A stretch of 64,000 nucleotides of DNA. Source: Armillaria gallica. Lineage: Eukaryota > Basidiomycota > Agaricomycetes > Agaricales > Physalacriaceae. The stretch is from the NCBI GenBank assembly GCA_037576215.1, contig JBANDB010000001.1, forward strand, positions 2,542,001-2,606,000, given 5' to 3'. Position 1 is the first letter of the stretch, and every line of letters begins with the position of its first letter. The notes under the pieces were generated by a model. The model worked only from the letters and a program-made list of their open reading frames with translations. It was not told the origin of the DNA and did not search any database. Below are positions 46,961-58,768 of the stretch, piece by piece. Position numbers and translations under genes: made by a program.

Positions 46961-48587
46961 TGATGAGCCTAGACTTCCATGGCAATGGCAACACCCAAAA
47001 CTCAGAGAGAGCTTAGGCAATTAATGTAGCAACACAGCAATCAAGGAAATGTGTGTGCAAGTGGTTTGGTGCACCTCCATGCAGTCAATTCCTCAATAAT
47101 GCAAGATATACTGTGACTTTTCAGTCAGCGAAGTAGTACTCTTGGTCACTGAGTACTAGTAGATGTTGGCTGTAAGCTGAGAAGGATCTCAATAAACAAG
47201 AAGAGATGGAATCTGGTAGGACTTGAATACCAAGAAACTGCAATAGAAACTGTGAAAATGGTCTAGAAATTGTGGGGAAGCTCTAGAAATTGTAGCAATG
47301 TGCTAGAAATCGTGGGATGGACTGGAAAATGTGGGGAGGGACTAGAAATCGTGTGGAAGGACTAGAAATCGTGGCAATGGACTAGAAGATGTCAAAATAG
47401 CCTAGTAAACATGGCTTGGGGGTGTATCTAATATTGTGAGTCAAAACAATAGTAATAAACATATGGAGACTGCAAAAAACTGATAGAAATCATGGTAACT
47501 GAGGTACTGAGTGGGGTGCTGCAGCAATAGATGCATGGCAACTCTGAACAATGGTGAAGATGAGGGTGATCCTATGGAGAATGATGCTGAACTGGGCCTA
47601 CACAGAGGCAATACTAAACTGGGTGATGAAAACAATGGTGATGTAGAAAGTAAAAGTGATAAAACAATCCTATGTGGTGAAAGTGAAGTGATGCTGCAGC
47701 ATTAAAAGACAAAAGCAAGTTATTGATGCAAGATTTCATGTTTTGGTGCAATTAACAAAGCGAACCAACAACATTAAGAGTAAAGCAAGCAGGGATGGAT
47801 AACTTGGAGTAACCATAGCTGACTGGTAATGCCATAGCCTCATCAACTGGGTAAGAACTAGCTCTAAAAATGCAGTTTCTACCTAGTTTTTATACTATAA
47901 GTACAATTTTATAAATAGAATATTCATCAGAGCCTTAGTAAGGCTGTAAGTCCTTGGCTTTTATAATAGCTGTAGTAAACATATGGTATCTGTGGTTCTA
48001 AAGTAACAGCAAGTCTTTGATGTTGCTATGTATGGATGCAAGCTGTGTGGTTTTATTGAGCGAGGAGTGGATCATGAGATGCTGTTTAGCTGTGGATTAT
48101 TGAGCTGCAGTTGCCATGCTAAGGTGTACACTTGTGGCAATGATAATTTGAGGTCTTGGCACTGTAACAGCCTTAGTAAACATGGTCTATAGTTGCCATG
48201 GCTGTAATTATCATAGCTGGAAGGGTACACTCATCAATCATGTCATTTCATTAAATGATTGATGGGCACATCAACAAGGTGCTTCTGAGTGATGTAGCAA
48301 CTCTGTTTTAGGATGATTGTTGATCAAAGGTGCCTTGCCATGATGGGATATGGTAATTGTGATGCGTGGCAAGCTGGGAAGGATAATGGAGCCTTGAAGG
48401 AGTATAGATGTCACAATTTTAAGATTGTATCTGTGTGTTTGGCCTATACTGCGAAAATCCATGGTAGTATTGAGAGTTGGCAGTGTTATGGAGTATGTGG
48501 GGATTATAATGGAGTTGTTTTGAAGGTATTGGGTGATGAATGGATAAATCCATGAATTCTGAGCATACAGAGCCTGAAGGCTCATTA
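46961..48587 (+). mobile_element. S4: intact S-family insertion in B
   Basis: 1627 bp from TGATGAGCCT to CTCATTA, flanked on both sides by ACAT (46957-46960 and 48588-48591), a clean 4-bp target duplication inside the B protease/RT linker. It carries the 20-22 bp minisatellite at 47262-47400 and no coding frame. TG...CA-like ends and the absence of any protein suggest a solo LTR or a non-autonomous element. Confidence 0.75.
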
Positions 48588-49663
48588 ACATCACTCATAC
48601 GAAACCCTTCACTGCCTTTCATTCATTCTACCTGTATGACTGCCTGAAATGATTATGCCACTACAAATACACTCCTGCCCTTTCATGCCTTGTCTCCTAC
48701 CAATACCACTTATACTGTCTTAGATGATCCTAATTACAATAACCTTCATGATGCTGATCCAATATGCGCTGTCCATGAATGTATTGAAATGTTGGAGTTC
48801 CAGGAATGTCTCACCAGCCTTGGTGCTGGCATCAAAGAAGAGTACAAGGATGTCTTTGAGCCACTTGCACATGTTGATGACATGCCCTCTGAAGTTAAAT
48901 ACTCTATCAAACTAAAGGATGTGAACAAGTCTATCACTGCACATTCTTACACTTGCCCTTGTAAATACCATAATGCTTGGCAGAGCTTGGTCAAACATCA
49001 TCTTGATGCTGGTCAAATTCACCCTTCCACTTCTCCCTATGCTTCTTCTGCTTTTCTTGTCCCAAAACCAGACAAGACTGTACTGCCTCATTGGGTCAAT
49101 GACTTTTATCAACTCAATGCCAACACCATAGCTGATAAACATCCCCTCTCTCAGGTCAATGACATTCTTGCTGATGCCACCCAAGGAAAGATCTGGTCTA
49201 AGCTTGACATGACAGACACCTTCTTCCACACTTGGATGGATGAAGCATCTATTCCCCTTATCACTGTTAATACCCTGTTTGGCCTTTATAAGTGGCTCAC
49301 AATGCCCCAGGGGCTGAAGAACTCACCAGCCATCTATCAATGGCATGTTACTGCTGCTCTTTGTCTCTTTTTAGGCCGTATTTGTCACATTTATTTAGAC
49401 AACATTATAATATGGTTGCAGAATGTGGACGAACACATCAAACACATCCATTTGATTATGGACACCCTTTGGCAGCACAAGCTGTGCTGTAATCCAAAGA
49501 AATCCCAATTTTTTGTTCTTGAGGTCGATTTTCTTGGACATCATATCTCACTGCATGGGATTGAGGCCTGTGAGAAGAAAGCTCAACACATACTTGACTG
49601 GCCAGCTCCCTAATCTGCTTCTGATGTTAAATTCTTCCTTGGTTTGGTTCACTATTTAGCAGC
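48588..49663 (+). pseudogene. B reverse transcriptase, truncated
   Basis: A frame at 48690-49613 encodes the RT fingers and palm: VKYSIKLKDVNKSITAHSY, STSPYASSAFLVPKPDKT, KLDMTDTFFHTWM, WLTMPQGLKNSPAIYQW, then IYLDNIIIW. The thumb VDFLGHHIS follows, then a TAA at 49611 and ASDVKFFLGLVHYLAA up to the E4 LTR. The catalytic box is YLDN instead of YLDD, so the enzyme would be inactive even if made. Confidence 0.85.
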
Positions 49664-50131
49664 TGTAAGACCTGAACTGCAATCAAAGGTAAATAGTTCA
49701 GCTGTATCGCGTTCGTACAGTCACCGACTAGTCCTTGGATGATTGCCGCCCAAGATAAACTGAATAGTACTTAGTGAGAAGGAGTGTGTTTCAGTATGAA
49801 TAAACTTTAGCTCAAAGCTAGGGAAATACAGCTTTGAGTACACTACTTATATACTAAAGTGAGGGTCTGTAATAGGTACTAAGATGAGGCTACCGTGTTA
49901 GAAAGTGAATAAGCCAAATACATGGTAGCTGAGAATATGGCGTGCTTAATACGTGTTAAGTTGTATTGAATATGTGTCGAATACATGTCGACTGAGTGTG
50001 ACATGATAGCGATGTGAAGATTTATGAAGACTCTCCGGGAGTTGCGGGTCTAAAGATTAGGAGTGAGTAAGCATCTTATCTTATCTTATTAAAGATTAGA
50101 TAAGATGCCTGAAAACGAATAAATCGTAACA
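49664..50131 (-). repeat. E4 3' LTR (468 bp)
   Basis: Plus strand TGTAAGACCT...CGTAACA. Contains the AGCTTTGAGCTAAA word, a TATA word (ACTTATATAC on plus, near 49845) and a reduced GATA cluster at 50074-50110. Confidence 0.9.
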
Positions 50132-50512
50132 TTAACCCCCCCTTAAGGCAGGTGTCCCAACTGCCGGTACATCGGCGTTCCATCTACTTCATCATCATGC
50201 CGTCCCCAGAGACCTCTGTGTGTTTCGGAGAAATGCCATACGCACTGCAGCTTGTCCCGGGGGCCCTTATAAAATTCGCCTTCCAGGAGCAGAGACTTTT
50301 CGTATGGTGGTGATGCGAGTGGTAAACTAGACCCGTATGCCCTGTTGGGCAGACCTGATTATGTGCGCTTTGTTGTAGAATATTGTCGTAAGAAGTCGTG
50401 AAATGAAGAAGCATGAAGGAGGATAGGGAGCATATTTGTCGTGAATGTATCGTCGTGAGTGGGGGTCCATTACTATCCCCTGTTATAGGGCGCGTTTCAA
50501 CTGCTGTTTGTT

Positions 50513-53500
50513 TTATGGGATTTCTGTTGCTTCGTACGGCGATTTCAAATATGTCGAAGGGTCGTCGTTGCCACCAAGCCAATCCCAGTCGAGCTGTTGG
50601 TCATACCAAACCTTTCGTCCAGTGAATGGGTCCATGTAGGACTGCCAATCTCCTGTCTCTTGTTTGGTGCGATTTACTTTTTGCGCGAGGTACTTATCGA
50701 CAAGTTCTTCTGCGTCCATGTCTTCTTCCTTTACCCAGCTGTTTGATTCGGGTCCGTATCCTTTCCATTTGATGAAGTAGTCTGTAACCCAGTGCCATGG
50801 TTCGCCAGCCTTTCCTCGGACCTTTCGGTCTCTACTGTCAAGTACTTGCTCGATTTCGTAGTGCTCCTCCCTGTCAATTAGATCGGGTGGTGGCGGAGGT
50901 GGCTGTTCCTGGTTAGGGAATGCGGGTGGCGTGTAGGGTGTTAGGAGTGATTCATTGAATACTGGATGGATACGCCAGCCTGGTGGGAGTTTTAATTTAT
51001 ATGCCGAAGCTCCGATTTGGCGATGATAGGGAAAGGGCCTGTTTTTTTGTCTGTGAGTTTTTTCTTCGGACGTGGGAGCGCCAGATTGCTTGTATCAAGC
51101 CAAACTTTGTCTCCCACCAAGTAATCAACTGCAGGTCTTTTCTTTTTGTCGTATTGGGCTTTCATCTGGTCGGCGGCTTTCTTGAGCGGAGTGGGTGCAG
51201 TTGTTGTGAGCGAAAGCCATGAGGGAAAGCCATTCTACCCAGTCATTCTGGCGGTGATTGACGAAGATCCGGAGGTATTTTTCAACCTCCTGATTGACTC
51301 GTTCAGTCTGCCTGTCAGTTTGTGGGTGGTAGGCGGTGGATACATTTGCCTTGATTTGAAGCAAGTCATAAAGGTCTTTCATGAACTTGGATACAAACAT
51401 GGTGCCTCGGTCACTGATAACAACCTGTGGCATTCTGTGTCTGGCGTAGACTTCGTCTCGTAGGATCTTGGCCCACCCTTCCAATGACATCTCTGTTGTA
51501 CATGCAACAGGTATGATTTCCTTGGAGAAATGGTCGACGATCATTAGGATTGCGTCAAAACCGTTACTCTTGGGTAAACCAGTCACCATGTTGATGGAGA
51601 TGTGAGTCCAGGGTCGGGATGGAATGGCATTTGGATGAAGCGGCGCTGCTTTTGCCTGAGTGCTCAACTTGGTTCATTGGCACGTCTCGCAGCTGTGGAC
51701 ATAATCTTCTATGTCCTTTTTCATCCTAGGCCACCAATATTCTCGTAAGATGAGTTCTTTAGTCTTCTCTATGCCGGGGTGTCCCGCCGTGATGTGGTCG
51801 TGAACTTGTGCGATTATTTCGCCTCGTAATGCGTGGTCGGAAGGAACGTAAATGCGGGAGTCATAATAGATCAGCCTGTCATCCATTTTCAGTCCTCGGT
51901 CGTGGTTAAGGGAAGTTGCAATGTTCTTGTCCCATCAGTGGTGGTCAAGCGTGGCTTGCTTTATCTTGGAATGGGTTTCCTCGATAGTGGGCATGACTAG
52001 TGCCCGGAAGTGCTTGGGTTTGAGGGCGATAACCTCATCGTTGTCCTCCTTTCCCTGCTCGTGATCTGCTCTGCGACTGAGTAAGTCGGCCTTCTTGTTT
52101 GCAGTTCCTGATTTGTGGTGTAACGTGAAATGGTATTCGGCAAGCTCTGTTACCCAACGTGCTTGGCGTCGGTTTAGCTTCTGGGGTTTTCCGAAATACT
52201 GAAGATTCTGATGATCTGTCCAGATTTCGAAATCTTGTGCCGCTCCCATTAAGTAGTGTCGCCACTCGTCAAGCGCAAGCATTATTGCGAGCAGTTCTTT
52301 GTCGTAAATTTCGTAATTTCATTCTGTCGTTGTGAGGGATTTGGACAGAAATGCGACTAGGCGCCATTTTCCATCCTGCTCCTACGTCAATACCGCACCT
52401 ATCACTCCCTCACTTGCATCCGCCTCTACGCGGAACTTTCCTTCCTCTGTGGGTATTGCCAGTACCACCTCTTTGGCTAGTAGTCTCTTTAACTCTTCGA
52501 AGGCATCTTGTTGTGCTCTTCCCCATTTCCATGGATCATTTCCTGTCAGCTGGGTCATCGGTTTGACGACCTTGCTGTATCCTTTGATGAAACATTGGTA
52601 GAAATTGGTAAAGCCTAAGAACGACTGGAGCTGCACTTTCTTGACTGGGACAGGCCACTCTGCGATTCCTGCGATTTTGACCGGGTCCATGCAGATATTC
52701 CCCTCACTGATGATGACACCGAGGTATTCTGTTTCCAAGGTTTCGAACTCACACTTCTCTGCTTTAAGGAAGAGCTTGTTCTTTCGGAGGAGTTTTAGAA
52801 CCTCATGTGTGATGCGGCGATGTTCCTCCTTGGTTTTGGACATGATTAAGATGTCATCGAGGTAGACTGTGATGGCACCTGATGCGATGAGATTCTTGAA
52901 GATATCATTCATCATCCACTGGAAGGTGGCGGGCGAGTTGGTGAGCCCGAAGAACATAACCGTGGGTTCGAACAACCCTTGATTAGTTCTGAATGCCGCC
53001 TTCCACTCGTCACCACTCTTGATGTGCATGTTGTTGTAACCCCATCGAACATCAAGTTTGGAGAAATACTTGGCACCCCGCAACTTGTCCATTAGTTCTG
53101 AGATTAAAGGAAGCGGATAACAGTTTTTAATCGTCATTTCGTTGAGCTTCCGATAATCCTGGACTGGTCACAGCTTGCCGTCCTTCTTTTTAACGAAGAA
53201 GAATGGCAAAGCCATGGGTGACTTAGATGGTCGTATTCTTCCACTCGAGAGGTTTTCGTCTAGGAACTTGTCAAGTTCAGCCTGTTCGTTCCTGTTTAAA
53301 GGGTAGACCTTGCAATCTAGATTGGCGCTCGCATTTGGGGTGAGTTCGATGGCATGGTCCCATGTCTTTGGTTCAGGGAGTTCGTCAAAGCTGTCCTTGT
53401 CGAACAGATCATTGAAATCCCGACACCATTCTGGGACCATTTCTTCGAACGTTTTGGTTTCTTTGTCTGCGTTGGCTGCAGCGGCTAAGTCATTGGCGTG

Positions 53501-53916
53501 ATGAGCACGTATGAGAATAGCCCACGTGAAATCTATTGCGAGAATGGTATCTCCCTCCTCGAGTTCCTCATCCCACTTGTCGTCAGGATCTGCATCAGGT
53601 AGTACGAATGGGTTTTTACGGCACTTGCACCGTGCAAACGTTAATCCTCCTGTCTTCCAATTGATGATCGGATTATGCCGGGCTAACCAATCGTGACCGA
53701 GGAAGATTTCCTTATCACCGAGATCTGTAATGGCTAGATCTATTCGTTCAGAATGATCCCCGATTTTGAGTTTGATCTCGGTGTATTCGGTAATTGATCC
53801 TCCTGAGTTCTTGGTTCTGTCAGCATTATAGACCAGGATTGGGGCGGCTGTTGGTCGAGTCGGGATGTTGTGTTGTTCAACGAATTTTTGATTGATAGCA
53901 CTGCTGGTGCATCCGC
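50513..53916 (-). pseudogene. E4 pol, main part (protease to chromodomain)
   Basis: From the C2 junction down: CTSSAINQKFVEQ (protease after DSG), IFLGHDWLARHNP, RT with the intact box VYLDDILIM near 52858, RNase H, integrase finger and core ([32 protein letters not shown]), chromodomain (EHYEIEQVLDSRDRKVRG, IKWKGYGPESNSW near 50760) and tail, stop at 50513. Stops near 53165, 52316, 51932 and 51671 are TGA; one at 52379 is TAG. About 120 bp are deleted in the integrase C-terminus near 51190, after HNNCTHSA. Between 50512 and the LTR lies about 380 bp of untranslated sequence with a G-run polypurine tract. Confidence 0.9.
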
Positions 53917-55802
53917 TGTTGAGCTTCGTGGCGTGCACTGGTGAAACTAAGAGCAGCCTAGCGTGAACACACACCAAACCTACACTCAACCCCACTAAAC
54001 ACACACACACCAATCTCTATAAGTGCAGAGGGGAGCAAGGAATTTAATTCTACTTGCGTGCTGACAGTATCTCAACAAATCTCAAGAACTCTCTCTCAAT
54101 GGCCTGACGCAATGCGAAGTAACCAGCAATATCTCAAGTTCTCTTTATTTCTCCTCTGAAGCTTTTTACAAGAGAGCATGGAGTACCACGCAACCCTCAA
54201 GGCAAAGACTTTTATAATTTATACAAACGGACACACAGATCCGCGAAAATGACACAGTCCGCACAGTGAGCTCACTAAGTACGAATCACTGCTAGGTCCA
54301 ACTGCGCACGACTTCGCCTTCTTCTTAGCTCGCTAAACCTGAATCCCAACTGGTCACGACAAAAGTCCGTTCAGTGAGCTCGCTAGTACAAAGTGCCGCT
54401 AGGTCCAACTGTGCACACCTTTGTATTACTCTAGTCTGCTAAACCTGACTCCCAACTCATCGCAAATGAGGCCCTCGGCACTCTCAAACAAACACAATAA
54501 TCCCTCAAACAATCAGGTATTGCACCCTGCAAGCTCACTAAGTAACAAGGCACCGCTGGAGTTCTTTCAGCCGGCGCACACCTACTACACTTAGTGCAGC
54601 TGTCACAAAGCAGCCTGATTAGGCCAATTCCCGCACAAAGCCCTCAATTTTCTCTTACACTGCACCAGAAATGGAACAGAGCTTTCTCTCAGATGATATC
54701 CAGTCAACTTTCAAGGCCGGTGCAGCTTCACTGCCTCCGAATCTCTTTCTTATCTCAAGTAAACCGAAGTTTATTATCCAAAATGTTTCTCTGGTTCTAT
54801 TTCTCTGTGAGCTCGCTATAACCAATGAACCCGGAAGCCAACTAATGACTCTCTCGCCAAAATACAGTCTCTCAGCACTTTGTCTGTCACGTTTTCCAAG
54901 GCTAGCGACTAGTAGGCTCACTATGCAAGGCAGGAGACCCACAGATTCCGAGCTAAGCCTTTTCAATGCAACCGAAGCCATTCGCACTGTTCCTGAGCAG
55001 AGAAGAGGGCAAATAGTAACTTCCATTGTATACTGCCTAACTGGACTACTTATATACTATGAGCGAAAGATGATTACAAACAGTCCATGAGTACAGAAAA
55101 GGGTATAGATATTTCGATGCATTTCTACGGTTTTCGATGTCAGTCCGCCACAGCTGTGGTATTCCTTGGCGGGTGAGTCAGACTGCCTCTGATTGGTCTC
55201 ATCAAGGTGTTGCAATGATGGTGCATGTCAAAGTCACCTCCGTGGGCCTAGGACCTTGGCAACTGGCGATTAAGCCCATGGCATCTCTCTTCCGGAGCTC
55301 CTCTCTGGTGGACAGCTCCTTTCTTAGGCATATTAGCCATCGGGTCCTTCGGATTGCTAGCAAACATGCTAATCTCTCGGCCAAAACCCTTGTCTTAGGC
55401 CCACCTCATGATCTCTCTCCATTTCTGTCCTTGCACAAGGTTATCTCCAGATTTTCAGGCACCATGCTTCTTTCATTAAGCGAGCACATGGCTATTATCA
55501 AGGTGTTGCGATTCACCTCTAAGTTCATCCTACTGATGTGAGCGCAGGTCAAGCTTATTGGAAGGAGTGAGCTTGCTAAATGGCCTTTCTGTCAAGCCTG
55601 CCCTTCCGGTACAGCGCTATGACCAAGTCCTTGGTTAGCTCTGTTGTTTCCATTGACCTACTGCGACCTCGCTTCAGTAACCTCGCTTAGATTATGTATC
55701 CACCTGTCTGCTTTAGCAAGCTCGCTAAGTGTAGCCTGTAAGCTAATGCTTAAACATGCCAAATTGCGAATTTACATGGGTAGCCACGCCATGGACATGA
55801 CA
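53917..55802. mobile_element. C2: solo-LTR-like C-family insertion in E4 protease
   Basis: 1886 bp from TGTTGAGC to CATGACA with CCGC on both sides (53913-53916 and 55803-55806), a 4-bp target duplication. It splits the protease exactly at the catalytic LVDSG/CTSS motif. It contains no coding frame that I trust, a CA-rich run, and many GAGCTC-centred words. Confidence 0.7.
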
Positions 55803-56206
55803 CCGCTGTCTACCAACACAGTTGTAGAGATATTGGGAAGCGTTCCTGGTGTCCCAAGAATGACAGGGATAACCAGGTCCTTCCCTTTATTGCTTAGCGC
55901 GCTGATAAGTCGTTTCGGCTCTTGCAGCTCGTGAAGCCACCAGAGTGCATTGGTTCGCTTCATCCCCCTCATTGCTTCAATCATTGAATCGACAACCTCC
56001 TCCGTGCGTGCCTTGTGAATCCAGTTCCTGAGGATTGCCCTCGCCTCCGACTCTGTCCGCGCTTGTACTACGCCATGTAAAGTCCATTCTGCTCCGAATG
56101 GTTTGAGCCATTCTTTATAGGTCTGTCCTTTTGTATAGGTGCGGGACAGTTGCGGGGCCTCTTCAACCTTCGTGTCGACCCATACGGGCTCGACTACCGT
56201 TGGTGA
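55803..56206 (-). pseudogene. E4 pol, N-terminal part (linker to protease DSG)
   Basis: Matches the E1/E3 pol linker: VDSMIEAMRGMKR, ALWWLHELQEPKRLISA and GKDLVIPVILGTPGTLPNIS, then VLVDSG at the C2 junction. It ends abruptly at 56206 next to unrelated DNA, which marks the 5' truncation of E4. Confidence 0.85.
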
Positions 56207-56375
56207 GCACCTAATGCTGCTACTTTTCCCCTTGAAATAGTGTCAGTTGACAGTGGTAATTAATGTATCAGGACTGTCAGTTGACACACCAGCCTATATA
56301 GGGTATTTTCACAGTACTGCATGGTCTATTAGTCAGCACAGAAACCCGGACCAAATCATGTGATTATTAGAAAAT

Positions 56376-56462
56376 CTGGCAACTCCAGGAATTGAACCCA
56401 GGACCTTAAAAAGATTTACAACTAGCGGTCATCGGTCGACGACTTAGACCTTGCTTTGGCGG
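56376..56462 (-). other. tRNA-like relic or SINE-type head
   Basis: On the minus strand GGTCTAAGTCGTCGACC resembles a D-arm, and AGGTCCTGGGTTCAATTCC fits a T-arm/B box. GTTGCCA and then GATTTTC, a Pol III-like T-run, follow. The acceptor stem pairs poorly (about 4 of 7) and the anticodon stem does not pair, so this is not a functional tRNA by eye. The D stem (GGTC/GACC) does pair. Confidence 0.3.
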
Positions 56463-56620
56463 TCAAACTTTTCTAACGTAAGTGATTTTTGTCATCCCTT
56501 TTCGCCATCCATTTTCTGTGTTAATATTACATTTTTACAATACACAATATCTATGATCAAGCATGAAGCTTTTTATACCCGACTCTTCTTGGGCTTAGGC
56601 TGGACAGGCTCAGCTATCTT

Positions 56621-58286
56621 TCACTTCACCTTACTTCTGTCATCTGCGGTACAGACTTCTAAGGGGAAATCAGTCTCATGGGGACCATAACAGCGGGACG
56701 TGAACTGGACTCACCATTACATGTGGACTTCAAACCGGTCAGAGTATCTTTAAGAAGGACTGTAACAACATTGAGAAGGCATGAACGAGAGCTGGAACAA
56801 TCACACTTGGACTTACCTGTTTCACTCGTCTTCTTCACAGTTCCTTTTGAGGTCTCGAGAGGGACAGCGGTATTCAAGCCATCAGATGCAACCGTCGCAG
56901 GAGCAGATGTAGGTGGCGCAATAGAGCGGGGGCTAGCGGCTGTGATGGTAGTACTAGCGTCGGCACCATTGGGAGCAGTCGCTGGAGCGGTTGAAGGTGT
57001 GATGGTAGCACCAGTCTCAGCAACATTGGGAGCGGAAGCAGTGGCGGCTGTGATGGTAGCACCAGCGTCGGCACCATTGAGAGCCGTCGCTGGAGCTGTT
57101 GAAGGTGTGTTGGTAGCACCAGCCTTGGCTCCATTGGGAGCGGTCACTGGAGTTGTACTGGAGGTTGCGACAGTGGCAGGAGCAGGAGTGGGAGCAACAG
57201 CTGTCATATCAGTCATTGCATCGCTATAATGCAGACCAGGGACCATAATCCTGACTCCGCACATGGTCGCACTGAAAGAATCCGTGGTAGAAGACTTGAT
57301 AAAGTTGTGCTTGATGGTGAAACTTAGCTCAACCAATGATTTTCGAACGGACATCTCTTGGGAATTTCCTAACATTGAGTTAATATCATTTAAATATAAC
57401 CAAAAAAGCACACGCACCAGCGGCAATTTTTTCCCCTTTCATGTCGACGATCTGCATGACATTGAGCATCCACCATGGGTTCAACTCGTCCAACTCATCC
57501 CGGAAGCGTTTGTCCACTTTTGGGATATAAGCAACCAATGCGGGATCCTCTATGGAAACCATAAGTATGGACAGTGGGGTGATTAACATAGTACGTACTG
57601 CCACCGCGAACCTGCACATGACGAAAATAAGATACTATGCTTGGCCCAAGAGAGAATACGTACATTGGGTAAGAAGCAAGGCGCAGTCGTCCGAAAGTCC
57701 TTAAGCGAATCCTGAGGCCCATAGACGAGCATGTTAGCACCCTGGGAGGTAGCCACATGTTGTTCCAAGGCCTGCAGGTTGTGAAGAGCGAGGTTCCAGT
57801 CATGCTCAAACACCGTGCCCTTAGGTTTTCCGAGATGAACCAACCACTTCGACTCAGACATAGGAAAGAAGCGATCATTGTAGTTCCCGACGTTCTTGAG
57901 TTTGAGGAGACATGGATTATCCAACGCCTGGCTGACGATGTGAATTTTTGTTGGTGTAGGCGTCAAAGCAGGATCTAAGGAGTTGACGGCCTCAGTTGTA
58001 GCCAAGATATCTGCCCGTCCATCGCTGCTCCATTCATGGGCAGCCAAGAAGGTAGGACTTGCAGCATATGCAGTGTTACCCATGAGGTTGATTCGCTGTT
58101 CAGCAAGGAAGTACTCCTGTGGCATTGCTGCAGTCATCTGAAGTGTTTGAGGTAAGCCTTCAATTGGTACAACAGGAGAAAGATACTCACATCGAAATTG
58201 CGGGGGGCTGTAAGTTCAGGAGAGACTAGTAGATGATAGAGAATATTTGATGGGGCGACAAAATTATAATTCTGGGGCTCTGTCAT
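56621..58286 (-). CDS. Hypothetical Ala/Thr/Pro-rich protein, six exons, 462 residues
   Basis: Exons on the minus strand: 58286-58191, 58137-57660, 57597-57418, 57368-56817, 56759-56715 and 56658-56621. They total 1389 nt, an open 462-codon frame ending in TGA. The start MTEPQNYNFVAPSNILYHLL is chosen because it joins in phase through a GTGAGT...CTTCAG intron to the next exon. The first 270 residues look globular (WSSDGRADILATTEAV, VGNYNDRFFPMSESKWLVHL, ELDELNPWWMLNVMQIV). A low-complexity stretch follows with repeats of the type APNGADAGATITPSTAPAT, then a short Ser/Cys-rich end. No signal peptide or membrane helix is evident. I do not recognise the family. The intron at 57598-57659 uses a weak donor (GTATTC); other choices there close the frame. 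Confidence 0.65.
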
Positions 58287-58615
58287 TTATATCCAAGTCT
58301 AAATGCTCAACCAGGAAATACCCGCACAAAAGGTCATCGGATCAATCAGATGTCGAACCCGCTCCCCTACTGTATTCCGACCCCTGCCCGTTCCAACCCC
58401 TGCCTGTGTATAGCCGTTGCATGTGCGTGTTCAGTCATTCAATGAACGCCCCGGCCAGTTGCCCCTGGGTGCAGGAAAGTGGCTGCATGTCGTGTATTGG
58501 GTAATATACCAAGCAAAGTGTCCACTGGATGTGATCTCAACGAGATTAACCTGAATTGGGTGTGTGTGCGAAGACCCTCGGAACTGTCGCTCTGTTCTTC
58601 CGTGAGCAAGCAATG

Positions 58616-58768
58616 TCATACTTTCGAAAGGTGCGAACCTTGTACAATATGAGCAGATAAAAGAAACTGAAGCATAAACTCAGCATAGGTACCTTGACCT
58701 GCAGAGATCCAGAGTTAAGTGCAGTATAGACATACATCAAAATAGTCGCACTTACGAACACTGTCCAT
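58616..58768 (-). CDS. Very small spliced frame (tentative)
   Basis: ATG 58768, exon 58768-58756, a 57-nt intron (GTAAGT...CTGCAG) and exon 58698-58616 join in phase to a 31-residue peptide (MDSVRQGTYAEFMLQFLLSA...). Good splice signals are the only support. It may instead be the first exons of a longer gene that I could not follow, possibly linked to the gene starting at 58286. Confidence 0.22.

Larger units (their letters stand above)
45086..49663 (+). mobile_element. B: Ty3/gypsy element of a second lineage, split and truncated
   Basis: Gag, protease and RT of a gypsy type distinct from E1-E4 are present in order. The copy is interrupted by S4 (46961-48587) and cut off at 49663 by the E4 LTR, so RNase H, integrase and the 3' LTR are missing. 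The 5' LTR was not identified. Confidence 0.85.
49664..56206 (-). mobile_element. E4: chromoviral gypsy element inserted in B, split by C2, 5'-truncated
   Basis: It has the 3' LTR (49664-50131) and pol on the minus strand. Gag and the 5' LTR are missing beyond 56206, where homology to the E1 linker stops abruptly. C2 (53917-55802) interrupts the protease. Pol keeps one frame with few stops and the only intact YLDD box of the four copies, so it is among the youngest. Confidence 0.9.

Noticed and set aside
45086..49663. A CRISPR-like or other regularly spaced array in the 39-48 kb repeats
   Set aside because: The repeats are a plain tandem minisatellite in S elements without unique spacers or associated genes.
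56376..56462. Functional tRNA gene
   Set aside because: Anticodon and acceptor stems do not pair properly by eye; only D stem and T arm are recognisable.
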